A DNA stretch of 64,000 bases from Chryseobacterium pennae (GTDB lineage: Bacteria > Bacteroidota > Bacteroidia > Flavobacteriales > Weeksellaceae): positions 1 to 64,000 of the forward strand of contig NZ_QNVT01000015.1 of NCBI RefSeq assembly GCF_003385515.1. The letters run 5' to 3'. The position numbers were made by a program, and so were the translations under genes. Of this stretch, positions 27,551 through 34,952 are shown in pieces (the first letter of the stretch is position 1; each line of letters opens with the position of its first letter). The notes beneath the pieces are model-generated. The model was given only the letters and a program-made list of their open reading frames with translations, ran no database searches and was not told the DNA's origin.

Positions 27551-28756
27551 TTAGGAATTTAAAATTTCGTTAAACAATTTCATAAGTTCTTCATTGGCTT
27601 CCTGGCCGCCGTTTTTTGATTTAAAATAATCTTTGAATAGGATTTCTATATCCTGATTTAAATTAATTTCCTGGCTTGTTTCTTCACCAGTTTCTCTGTT
27701 TTTAACCTTAGGAATCAGATGCACAATTCCATTGTGTGATTGATAGATTAATCTGCGTTCATCTGCGGTTAAAAAGGTTTCGCTTTCTAAGGTCAGTTCG
27801 ATAAATGTATTTGGATTTTCCTGTAGCCACTGAACCGTTTCATCAACAGATGTAAAGGCTTTTCTCACCAAATTTCTCCCACTTTTCAGTGCCTTTTTTT
27901 CATAAGAAACAGGTTTTCCCGGTTCTGCATCAAGAATCGAAACATATTTGGTTTGTCCTGCTTCACTAAAGCTGTAGCATAAAGGAGAAGATGAATAAAT
28001 TACAGGTTTCTCTTTCGTTCCGATATTCTGAAATCCATGCAGGTGGCCTAAAGCCGTATATTGAATCTGTTCCGGAATACTATCCGAATAGATAAGATCA
28101 GCGTTCCCGATTTTGATGGGTTTCTCTCCTTCAGGTTCTTCCAAAATTTCGCTCCCTCTTTTATTCATATACAGATGAGCAGTCAACAGGTTGATCCCAT
28201 TTTTATCACAAAATTGATCGGCAAGCTCCTTCCACGTTCTGGAAAGTACATTATTGATCTCTTCCTCCTTATTTTCTCCCAAATATTCTTTCAAACGGAT
28301 TTCATTGGCATAAGGAGTATGCAATAGTCTTATGGGAAAATCAAGACTGTTGATCTTCATTTCTATAAAACCTTCTTTTGAGTTGAGAATGTTGAAATGT
28401 TCAGTTCCGAATGGAGCAATTTCCGCTTTGGGGTGGCCTATTAAAATAATTCCGCATTCTCTGGCCAGCGGATCCGGAGCATTGATGAGGTTAGGGGAGT
28501 CGTGATTTCCGGCAATGGCAATTACAGGGCGTTTTCCGTTTTGTGATAAACGCTTCAGTGTTTTATAAAAAAGTTCAACGGCTTCTACAGCAGGATTAAA
28601 ATTATCAAAAAGATCACCGGCAACAAGGATGAGGTCTACCTGCTCTTCATCAGCGATCTCGATGATCTCTTCCATTACTGAAGCCTGCTCTTCCAATCGG
28701 GAAAAACGGTCCAGTCGTTTACCTAAATGCCAGTCGGCGGTGTGTAGAATTTTCAT
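27551..28756 (-). CDS. sbcD: SbcD-type exonuclease subunit
   Basis: The product (401 residues from this start) is the Mre11/SbcD phosphoesterase. Metal-binding motifs are ILHTADWHLG at the start, VAGDLFDN near residue 50, IAGNHDSP near 87, and ALGHLHGFQN near 240. It is the nuclease half of the SbcCD complex encoded with sbcC directly downstream. The reading frame is open eleven codons further upstream, but the family begins at KILHTADWHLG, so the ATG at 28756 is chosen. Confidence 0.95.
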   Translation of the reverse strand: MKILHTADWHLGKRLDRFSRLEEQASVMEEIIEIADEEQVDLILVAGDLFDNFNPAVEAVELFYKTLKRLSQNGKRPVIAIAGNHDSPNLINAPDPLARECGIILIGHPKAEIAPFGTEHFNILNSKEGFIEMKINSLDFPIRLLHTPYANEIRLKEYLGENKEEEINNVLSRTWKELADQFCDKNGINLLTAHLYMNKRGSEILEEPEGEKPIKIGNADLIYSDSIPEQIQYTALGHLHGFQNIGTKEKPVIYSSSPLCYSFSEAGQTKYVSILDAEPGKPVSYEKKALKSGRNLVRKAFTSVDETVQWLQENPNTFIELTLESETFLTADERRLIYQSHNGIVHLIPKVKNRETGEETSQEINLNQDIEILFKDYFKSKNGGQEANEELMKLFNEILNS

Positions 28757-28886
28757 AAAAAGTTTATCTAGTTTAAAGGATATACTCAAAGATAAATGAA
28801 GCTGTATTTTTAAAAATATGGTTTACCTCAATTTATCAAGAAGTATATTTAATCAGAACATTAATGGGCTTGATAATGAACGGGTT

Positions 28887-29039
28887 TTATAGTTTGTTGT
28901 CGTTTTCTTTTGCTTTGAAATCTGCCTGAATCTGTTTTAAACGAGCTTTCCTTTCTGCTTCTGCATTTTGTATTTTACGCTTTTTCTGATCAATTTGCTT
29001 TTTATTTTTTTTCCTGTTGGCGTCGTTGTTTTTGCTCAT
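28887..29039 (-). CDS. Small, very basic conserved protein
   Basis: A 50-residue protein starting MSKNNDANRKKNKK, dominated by Lys, Arg, Asn and Gln, with a predicted helix (RKIQNAEAERKARLKQIQ). I recall such short lysine-rich proteins as conserved in Chryseobacterium, but with no assigned function. The charge suggests nucleic-acid or ribosome contact, which is inference. The frame is open upstream to 29114, but that extension is unlike the rest, so the internal ATG is preferred. Confidence 0.6.
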   Translation of the reverse strand: MSKNNDANRKKNKKQIDQKKRKIQNAEAERKARLKQIQADFKAKENDNKL

Positions 29040-29158
29040 ATGGGTTGGTAACGAATAATTGTATGGGTAAGCAATAGCTTCATCAAAAATACTAAAGATT
29101 AAGAGTCTAAACAATTTTAGATGTTAAGTCTGATAAAATGTTTTAATTTTACTGCGTT

Positions 29159-29410
29159 ATGGAAGAAAAATCAAAAGATCCTCTACACGGAAAAAGACTC
29201 GATGCCATCCTTGAAGAATTGGTAGAATACTACGAAGGATTTGAGAAACTGGGCGAGCAGATCAATATAAAGTGTTTTACAGATAATCCAAGTATCAGTT
29301 CATCATTGAAGTTTTTACGAAAAACAGATTGGGCAAGGGCGAAAGTTGAAAGTTTATATTTGTATGTTTTAAGACAGAAGAAAAGAGACGAAGCCAAAAA
29401 TAAAAAATAA
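29159..29410 (+). CDS. VF530-family (DUF2132) putative DNA-binding protein
   Basis: An 83-residue protein that matches the VF530 family closely: DPLHGKRLDAILEELVEYY, then INIKCFTDNPSISSSLKFL and RKTDWARAKVESLYL. The family has a small helical fold suggested to bind DNA, but no clear biological role. The C-terminus is lysine-rich. It is divergent from the small basic protein gene across a 120-bp spacer. Confidence 0.88.
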   Translation: MEEKSKDPLHGKRLDAILEELVEYYEGFEKLGEQINIKCFTDNPSISSSLKFLRKTDWARAKVESLYLYVLRQKKRDEAKNKK

Positions 29411-29577
29411 AGGCTGGAAGCTGGAAGAATGACGCTGGGAGCTACTGTTAGTCCTATATTACTTCAGACAGTTATTTTGAAGTTAATAATAATGTTTTTA
29501 AAAAGTAAGAAAAAGATATGGTTGTTCTTTATGTCTTTCATAACTTCCTTCTTCCGTCTCCAAGCTTCCCACTTCTT
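29411..29577. repeat. Inverted-arm intergenic repeat, GGAAGCTGGAAG type
   Basis: The left arm GGCTGGAAGCTGGAAGAATG faces a right arm (29541-29577) whose reverse complement contains GGGAAGCTTGGAGACGGAAG. Both arms are built from degenerate GGAAG units and enclose about 100 nt of A/T-rich sequence. A 73-codon frame across the element is a by-product, with no protein-like features. Confidence 0.5.
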
Positions 29578-29595
29578 AAATCATTTCAAAAATAG

Positions 29596-29603
29596 TATAT
29601 TTG
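29596..29603 (+). promoter_or_regulatory. -7 box (TATATTTG) for the SlyD-like gene
   Basis: TATATTTG fits the TAnnTTTG consensus exactly and predicts a leader of about 40 nt. That leader contains a small palindrome, CGTAAAAAATTACG (29618-29631). Confidence 0.5.
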
Positions 29604-29646
29604 TATTATCATTAATCGTAAAAAATTACGACAAAAAAAGAAAAAT

Positions 29647-30147
29647 ATGACAATTGAAAACAATCACGTTGTAGCTGTAAAGTATATCCTTCATACCATT
29701 GAAGCAGATGGAAGTAAAGTTCTTGCAGAAGAAACAACAGCAGAAAATCCGCTTACATTTTTGTACGGTGTAGGAATGATGATTCCAAAATTTGAAGAAA
29801 ATATCCTTGGTTTAAAAGCTGGTGATAAAGCTGCTTTTGTAATTCAGCCTGAAGAAGCTTATGGTGAAAGACAGCCTGATGCTATTGCTCAATTGCCACT
29901 TGAAATGTTCAAGGAATCAGGAACTCCTCCAATTGGAGCAATTTTACCTTTATCAGACAATGAAGGAAACAATTTCCAGGCTTTTGTAGTAGAAGTTACT
30001 CCTGAAGCTGTAGTAGCAGACCTTAACCACCCAATGGCTGGGAAAGTTTTAGATTTCCAGGTGGAAATTTTAAATACTCGTCCTGCAACGGAAGAGGAAT
30101 TGTCACACGGTCATGCTCACGGAATTGACGGAACTGACGCTCACTAA
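29647..30147 (+). CDS. SlyD-like FKBP-type peptidyl-prolyl isomerase
   Basis: The 166-residue cytoplasmic protein has the SlyD layout: an FKBP half (VAVKYILHTIEADG, then FLYGVGMMIPKFEENILGLKAG), an inserted IF chaperone domain around residues 75-125, and the FKBP closing strand NHPMAGKVLDFQVEI. A short His-rich tail (HGHAHGIDGTDAH) could bind nickel, as in E. coli SlyD, though it is much shorter. The role is protein folding and possibly metal handling. It is monocistronic, with its own -7 box and terminator. Confidence 0.92.
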   Translation: MTIENNHVVAVKYILHTIEADGSKVLAEETTAENPLTFLYGVGMMIPKFEENILGLKAGDKAAFVIQPEEAYGERQPDAIAQLPLEMFKESGTPPIGAILPLSDNEGNNFQAFVVEVTPEAVVADLNHPMAGKVLDFQVEILNTRPATEEELSHGHAHGIDGTDAH

Positions 30148-30158
30148 AAAATAATATA

Positions 30159-30187
30159 AATGTCCGATGATTCGGACATTTTTTATA
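30159..30187 (+). terminator. Terminator of the SlyD-like gene
   Basis: AATGTCCGA and TCGGACATT form a 9-bp stem followed by TTTTTAT, 11 bp after the stop. Confidence 0.88.
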
Positions 30188-30214
30188 TAATTACATTCAT
30201 TGTAAGACAATATA

Positions 30215-30247
30215 AAAATCACCAACAGAAACTTCTGTTGGTGATTT
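30215..30247. terminator. Second terminator-like hairpin
   Basis: AAAATCACCAACAG and CTGTTGGTGATTTT pair perfectly around AAACTT and are flanked by A and T runs on both sides. It may end transcription of the minus-strand secreted-protein gene, though the stop lies 90 bp away with a repeat in between. Confidence 0.6.
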
Positions 30248-30285
30248 TGTTTTATATACTAAGATAAGTATAATGCTTGGCATTC

Positions 30286-30337
30286 CCCGCCGCTGGAGGG
30301 ATGTCAAATCAAAGATTTGACGGGGTGGTTCATCCCT
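30286..30337. repeat. Dispersed intergenic repeat, GGATGTCAAATCAAAGATTT type
   Basis: CCCCGCCGCTGGAGGGATG, then CAAATC-AAA-GATTTG, then GGGGTGGTTCATCCCTC. Nested inverted pieces (GAGGGATG with CATCCCTC, and CAAATC with GATTTG) make one hairpin. The unit is shared with 14783-14824, and I recall it as frequent in Chryseobacterium spacers. Confidence 0.55.
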
Positions 30338-30340
30338 CTC

Positions 30341-30934
30341 TTACTCCGCATCATACTCCGTTACATCAATAAATGTTAGAAACCATTGTCCTTCAATTTT
30401 TGTCATGACAAATCTAAATCCGTTAACAGGAGCCCTTTCTTTACTGTTCTCAGCAAGTGTTACAAAAACAACATTTTTAGGATTGGAATTGATCTTAAAA
30501 ATCGTCTGATCCTTTACTGCATATAGCTCTGAAAACTTGTCAGCATAATCATTAACTGCATTAGAATTAAACTGAACAGATAATCCTTCTTTTGACCATT
30601 TCTTATTTTTTAAATCATATCCACAACTCTGATCGAACTGTATTGGAAACTGATTTCTGATATTCCATGCCTTTTTGATATGCCCTAGTGGCATACTGAA
30701 ATCTATATCTTCATTTATAACAAATCCAAGATCTCCACTACTTTTAAAAAGGATGCCAACACCATAGGTTTTGTTCACGTATTTATTCATGAGATCACCG
30801 TTTTTGGTTTGGAAACCTTTTAAGATATCGGTAACAGCTGTTGAAATCTCTTTTTTATCCTCAGCTGTTTGTGCATTGGAAATACCAAAGCTGCAAAATA
30901 AAAACAGCAGGGTGTAAATAAAATTCTTCTTCAT
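30341..30934 (-). CDS. Secreted protein of unknown function
   Basis: The 197-residue product has a signal peptide (KKNFIYTLLFLFCSFGISNAQ, cleavage near residue 21). The mature part begins with a helix containing a KKEISTAVTDILKGFQTKN segment and ends in a strand pair (FRFVMTKIEGQWFLTFIDV), an arrangement reminiscent of SnoaL/NTF2-like folds. I do not recognise the family with certainty. The start lies 4 bp after the stop of the YchJ gene on the same strand, so the two probably share a transcript. Confidence 0.65.
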   Translation of the reverse strand: MKKNFIYTLLFLFCSFGISNAQTAEDKKEISTAVTDILKGFQTKNGDLMNKYVNKTYGVGILFKSSGDLGFVINEDIDFSMPLGHIKKAWNIRNQFPIQFDQSCGYDLKNKKWSKEGLSVQFNSNAVNDYADKFSELYAVKDQTIFKINSNPKNVVFVTLAENSKERAPVNGFRFVMTKIEGQWFLTFIDVTEYDAE

Positions 30935-30938
30935 ATAA

Positions 30939-31316
30939 TTAGTCTAAAAATTCACCTGAAACATAATACCAGCGTTCATGCATTTTCTGGAAAACAGAAA
31001 ATTCATGATGGATCTGTGAATGACCATCCTGGTCTGTATAATAAGCTTTAAATTCTACATGGTTTAAAGTTGGTGCCTGGATAATTGCAAGTTTTGTCCA
31101 TTCATTAATCTCTCCCCATTCCTGTAGATCCCGTTTGTTGTGGTACTTTCGTTTTCCCGGAAGTGTGGTTTCCATGAGATATTCACCGTTGGGAATAGCA
31201 AAGGCAGAAAATCGGGAACGCATTAATGCTTCCGCAGTAGGAGCGTGTTTTTCGCCCGTATGATAAGGCTTGCAGCACTCTTCATAAGATTTTCCTGAAC
31301 AGCAGGGACAATTCAT
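30939..31316 (-). CDS. YchJ-family protein with SEC-C zinc motif
   Basis: A 125-residue protein of the YchJ/UPF0225 family. The N-terminal SEC-C motif is NCPCCSGKSYEECCKPYH, with the cysteine/histidine set for one zinc. The ALMRSRFSAFAI segment near residue 30 and an NTF2-like C-terminal part (FKAYY, HHEFSVFQK, RWYYVSGE) complete the family pattern. Function in bacteria is not established. It leads a two-gene unit with the secreted protein downstream. Confidence 0.88.
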   Translation of the reverse strand: MNCPCCSGKSYEECCKPYHTGEKHAPTAEALMRSRFSAFAIPNGEYLMETTLPGKRKYHNKRDLQEWGEINEWTKLAIIQAPTLNHVEFKAYYTDQDGHSQIHHEFSVFQKMHERWYYVSGEFLD

Positions 31317-31450
31317 CTTTTTTATTTAAAATTTTACGCTGCAAAAATAAGGAATATCAATAACACAGTGTAATCCTGAACATAATTAAAGGATTAGCTT
31401 GCTCTAAATGATGTACAAGGCTATTATCTCTGACTGAAACTTGTAATAAA

Positions 31451-31660
31451 GACTTCTGAAGTCATTTGTCGAAACCTTTGTCATTCTATAAAAATCGAGT
31501 TGTAATTTTGAAATAGTAGGAATTCTTCATGACAAACATGATGTTTATTTTCTTGTTTTAAATTGAATGTTTGGCTGGATATATTCAATAGTAACAGGCT
31601 TTTTAGCCCATTATAAATAATCAAACAATCCATTGATTTTAGCCAAAACTTATGATCGAT
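31451..31660. repeat. Repeat-rich spacer between the YchJ and M3 peptidase genes
   Basis: This gene-free stretch holds a palindrome GACTTCTGAAGTC (31451-31463), inverted TTTGTCATTC/GAATTCTTCATGACAAA arms (31477-31536), and a copy of the GGCTAAA-type repeat (31581-31650, reverse orientation). The last shares GTTTTGGCTAAA and CTATTGAAT with 36-70. A 75-codon frame at 31481-31708 lies across these repeats and is not credible as a gene. Confidence 0.5.
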
Positions 31661-31704
31661 CTGCATGATCGGTTCAATCTTGCGGGAATATTCCTGAGTT
31701 TCAA

Positions 31705-31738
31705 GCAAAAAAGAAGCACTCTTAAAAAGAATGCTTCC
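31705..31738 (-). terminator. Terminator of the M3 peptidase gene
   Basis: On the minus strand GAAGCA and TGCTTC pair around an A/T loop and are followed by TTTTTTGC, just beyond the stop of the peptidase gene. Confidence 0.7.
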
Positions 31739-31744
31739 GTTGTA

Positions 31745-33886
31745 TTATTTAACGAAACCTCTGTTTCTTAATAAAGGTTTGATATCCGGATCGTGTCCTG
31801 TGAAATCTCTGAATGCCTGATTAAGGTCTACAGAATTTCCTACAGAAAGAATATATTTTCTGAAACGGTCTCCGTTTTCTCTGGTTAATCCACCATTGTT
31901 GCTGATCCATTCCCATGCATCATTATCCAATGTTTCAGACCACAGATAAGCATAATATCCTGCTGAATATCCACCTCCCCAGATGTGAGCAAAATAAGGA
32001 GTATGGTATCTTGGCGGAACTGTTGCCAAAGTGAATCCGTGGTTCGTTAAAGATTGCTTTTCAAAATCCAGAACAGGGATCAATTGACTTTCGTTGGTTA
32101 CAGAGTGCCAATCCATATCCAAAGCTGCTGCAGAAATCAATTCTGTAGTCATGTATCCCTGATTGAAAGTAGCCGCTTTTTTAATTTTGTCTACTAAAGT
32201 TTGAGGAATAGGCTGCTTTGTTTCATAATGAACAGCGTAGTTCTTGATAACCATCGGATCCAATGCCCAGTGCTCGTTGATTTGAGAAGGGAATTCTACA
32301 AAATCTCTAGGTACATTCGTTCCTGAAAGAGATGGGTATTTCTGGCTTGCAAACATCCCGTGAATAGAGTGTCCAAACTCATGGAAGATTGTTGAAACAT
32401 CATCAAAGCTGATCAATGAAGGTTTTCCGGGAGCAGGTTTCTGATAGTTGTAGCAGTTTACGATCACAGGTTTTGTTCCCATAAGATAAGACTGTTCTAC
32501 GAAGTTGCTCATCCATGCACCTCCATTTTTAGAATCTCTTGTATAGAAATCCAGATAATAAATGGCAATAGATTTTCCGTCATGATCAAAAACTTCATAT
32601 GTTACTACATCAGGATGATACACCGGAAGGTCAGTTCTCTTTTTGAATGTCAGTCCATAGAATTTTTCAGCTGCGAAGAATACTCCTTTTTCTAAAACGG
32701 TTGTAATTTCAAAATAGGGCTTTATTTCACTCTCATCAAGATCAAATTTTGCCTTTCTTACCTGTTCAGCATAGAAATTCCAGTCCCATGGCTCTACTTT
32801 GAAACCGCCTTTTTGCTGATCAATAAGATCCTGAATATCTTTAGCTTCACGTCTTGCTGTTTCTACAGCGGGTGTAGCTACCTGATTCATTAGCTTAGTA
32901 GCTGCTTCAGGGGTTTTCGCCATCTGATCCTGAAGTTTCCATTCTGCGAAATTCTTTTTACCAAGAATCTGAGCTTTCTTCAGTCTGATTTTAGCCAGCT
33001 TTTCAATAGTTTCTCTTGTATCGTTAGCATCACCTTTCTCAGCTCTAGTCCATGAAGCTTTGAATAGCTTTTCTCTGCTGGTTCTGTTTTTCAGATTCTG
33101 TAAAAGAGGCTGCTGGGTTGTATTTTGTAAAGCAAGAAGGTATTTACCCGGTTGTCCTGCTGTTTTAGCATCGGTTGCTGCTGCTGCAATTTCATCAGCC
33201 GAAAGTCCGTCAAGTTCTTTTGCATCAGAAAAGAATACGCCACCTTGTTTTCTCGCTTCCAATAATTTATTGGCATATTGAGTAGAAAGAGAAGCCAGTT
33301 CCTGGTTGATCTGTTTTAGTTTTTCTTTGTCAGCAGCAGAAAGGTTCGCACCAGCAATCTCAAAGTTTTGCTTATAATATTGAACTAATCTCTTGCTTTC
33401 AGGATCTAGGCCATCTTCTTTGATAGATTTGATTCTTTTGTAAAGGTTTTCATTAAGGTACATTTTATCAGAATGGGCTGCAAAAATTGGAGCATATTCT
33501 TCATCCAAAGCCTGTAAAGTAGGGTTTGTATTCGCACTTGTCAGGTTAGAAAATACAATTTGTGCTCTTCTTAATACCTCGCCACTTTTTTCCAATGCAA
33601 CGATGGTGTTTTCAAACGTTGGAGCTGCTGGATTGTCGGCAATCTTTTCAATTTCGGCTGAATGTTGCTTTAATCCAAACTCAAAAGCCGGTTTGAAATG
33701 TTCGTTTTTAATTTTGTCAAACTCCGGAGCTTCATACTGAAGCTTACTCTTCTTCATAAAAGGGTTTGAAGATAAAGATGGATCAGGAGCTGGAAGTTCC
33801 TGTTGTGTATCGGTCTGTTTCATTGTAGTACAAGATTGATTGAACGCCAAGGCAGAAATTAATAATACCGATGAAATATTCTTCAT
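31745..33886 (-). CDS. dcp: M3-family oligopeptidase (Dcp-like), lipoprotein
   Basis: The 713-residue product is a zinc metallopeptidase of family M3. The zinc motif is FHEFGHSIHGMF near residues 497-507, with the third ligand glutamate expected about 25 residues later in the DFVEFPSQINEHW segment. The N-terminus is a lipoprotein signal with lipobox FNQSC (Cys19), so it is held in the periplasm or outer membrane. Family members cut short peptides, Dcp removing C-terminal dipeptides. It is likely to act with the DPP-IV-type and subtilisin-like enzymes in peptide use. It is monocistronic. Confidence 0.93.
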   Translation of the reverse strand: MKNISSVLLISALAFNQSCTTMKQTDTQQELPAPDPSLSSNPFMKKSKLQYEAPEFDKIKNEHFKPAFEFGLKQHSAEIEKIADNPAAPTFENTIVALEKSGEVLRRAQIVFSNLTSANTNPTLQALDEEYAPIFAAHSDKMYLNENLYKRIKSIKEDGLDPESKRLVQYYKQNFEIAGANLSAADKEKLKQINQELASLSTQYANKLLEARKQGGVFFSDAKELDGLSADEIAAAATDAKTAGQPGKYLLALQNTTQQPLLQNLKNRTSREKLFKASWTRAEKGDANDTRETIEKLAKIRLKKAQILGKKNFAEWKLQDQMAKTPEAATKLMNQVATPAVETARREAKDIQDLIDQQKGGFKVEPWDWNFYAEQVRKAKFDLDESEIKPYFEITTVLEKGVFFAAEKFYGLTFKKRTDLPVYHPDVVTYEVFDHDGKSIAIYYLDFYTRDSKNGGAWMSNFVEQSYLMGTKPVIVNCYNYQKPAPGKPSLISFDDVSTIFHEFGHSIHGMFASQKYPSLSGTNVPRDFVEFPSQINEHWALDPMVIKNYAVHYETKQPIPQTLVDKIKKAATFNQGYMTTELISAAALDMDWHSVTNESQLIPVLDFEKQSLTNHGFTLATVPPRYHTPYFAHIWGGGYSAGYYAYLWSETLDNDAWEWISNNGGLTRENGDRFRKYILSVGNSVDLNQAFRDFTGHDPDIKPLLRNRGFVK

Positions 33887-34134
33887 AAATATAGTTGTTA
33901 TTAAAGCATAAAGATATTAAAAACTTGCTTTACAGCAGATATATTGAGGGATGTATTTAATACAGTAAGAATTTGAATATTTTTATATCAACATGATTAA
34001 AGACTGTTATCCCCTAAGAAATCTGATTATTGAATTACAGGTACTAAAATGATCTTGAATGAAGATGTAATATTTTTCATAATTTAGTTGTTATTAAATT
34101 ATATATCAAAAAATAATCAAAAAAAGGAATAAAC

Positions 34135-34950
34135 ATGAAAAAAAGAACTTTTTTTATTTTTTCAGCCTTAGTGGTATTAGTCTCATGTAATGAAAGACAT
34201 GAGAAAAAAAACAAAGAAAATAACGGCTGGGTTGAGAAAGTAATCAATAAAGAAACAGGACCTATTCAGCAGAGAGAATTCAATGGGGATTTTGATGAGA
34301 TCCAGGTTTCTCAGGCTATAGATGCTGAGATTATAAAATCCGATACAGAAAAAGTTATCATTTCAGCGCCTCAAAGTATTATTGATGAAATTCTGGTAGA
34401 AAATAGTGGTGGAAAACTGCACATTCACTATAAGTCAGGAATCAGAGTGATGAATATCAATAAAGTTACCGCAAAAATTTATACAAAGGACTTTACAAAA
34501 CTCACTGCGGAATCAGCTGCAAGTATTAATGTAAAAGATAAGTTCACTCAGGAGAAAACCAGTGTTGAAATATCCAGTGCAGGAAGTATTTCCGGAAATC
34601 TGGAGGCCAATGACTTCAATATTAATGCAGACAGCAGCAGTAATTTCAGCGGGAAAATCTGGGCAGTAAATCTTGATATAGAATCTTCATCGGGATCAAG
34701 CATCGATATTTCAGGGAAAACAAAGAATGCAGATATCAGTTCTTCTTCCGGCAGCAGTATTTCGGCCAAAGGCGTTATTGCAGATAATGTAGAAGCCGAT
34801 GCATCCAGTGGGGCCAGCATTCAGATCAGTGCAGTCTCTTCTGTGAAGGCAGAAGCCTCTTCAGGCGGAAGTGTGGATGTTGCGAGAAAAGGAGATCTTA
34901 AAAACGTTACTAAGAATGAAAGCAGTGGCGGAAGTGTAAACATCGAATAA
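34135..34950 (+). CDS. Head GIN-domain (DUF2807) lipoprotein
   Basis: The 271-residue product starts with a lipoprotein signal (lipobox LVSC, Cys19), then a short Lys/Asn-rich spacer and a DUF2807 head-GIN region from about residue 50. The C-terminal two thirds is a repetitive beta-helix rich in Ser, Gly and Ala, with repeats such as SSSGSSISAKG and ASSGASIQISA. Such proteins are common in Bacteroidetes envelopes; the ligand is unknown. It is monocistronic, and its stop lies only 3 bp from the convergent antiporter gene. Confidence 0.85.
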   Translation: MKKRTFFIFSALVVLVSCNERHEKKNKENNGWVEKVINKETGPIQQREFNGDFDEIQVSQAIDAEIIKSDTEKVIISAPQSIIDEILVENSGGKLHIHYKSGIRVMNINKVTAKIYTKDFTKLTAESAASINVKDKFTQEKTSVEISSAGSISGNLEANDFNINADSSSNFSGKIWAVNLDIESSSGSSIDISGKTKNADISSSSGSSISAKGVIADNVEADASSGASIQISAVSSVKAEASSGGSVDVARKGDLKNVTKNESSGGSVNIE

Positions 34951-34952
34951 AA

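Noticed and set aside
29429..29650. 73-codon plus-strand open frame before the SlyD-like gene
   Set aside because: It lies across an inverted-arm repeat and the -7 box of the next gene, and the translation is low in coding character.
31481..31708. 75-codon minus-strand open frame
   Set aside because: It covers several intergenic repeat units and runs into the terminator of the M3 peptidase gene.
34600..34930. Ser/Gly-rich repetitive DNA as a possible phase-variable tract
   Set aside because: The repeats are codon-degenerate and correspond to beta-helix turns of the GIN-domain protein; no homopolymer or unit repeat long enough for slippage is present.
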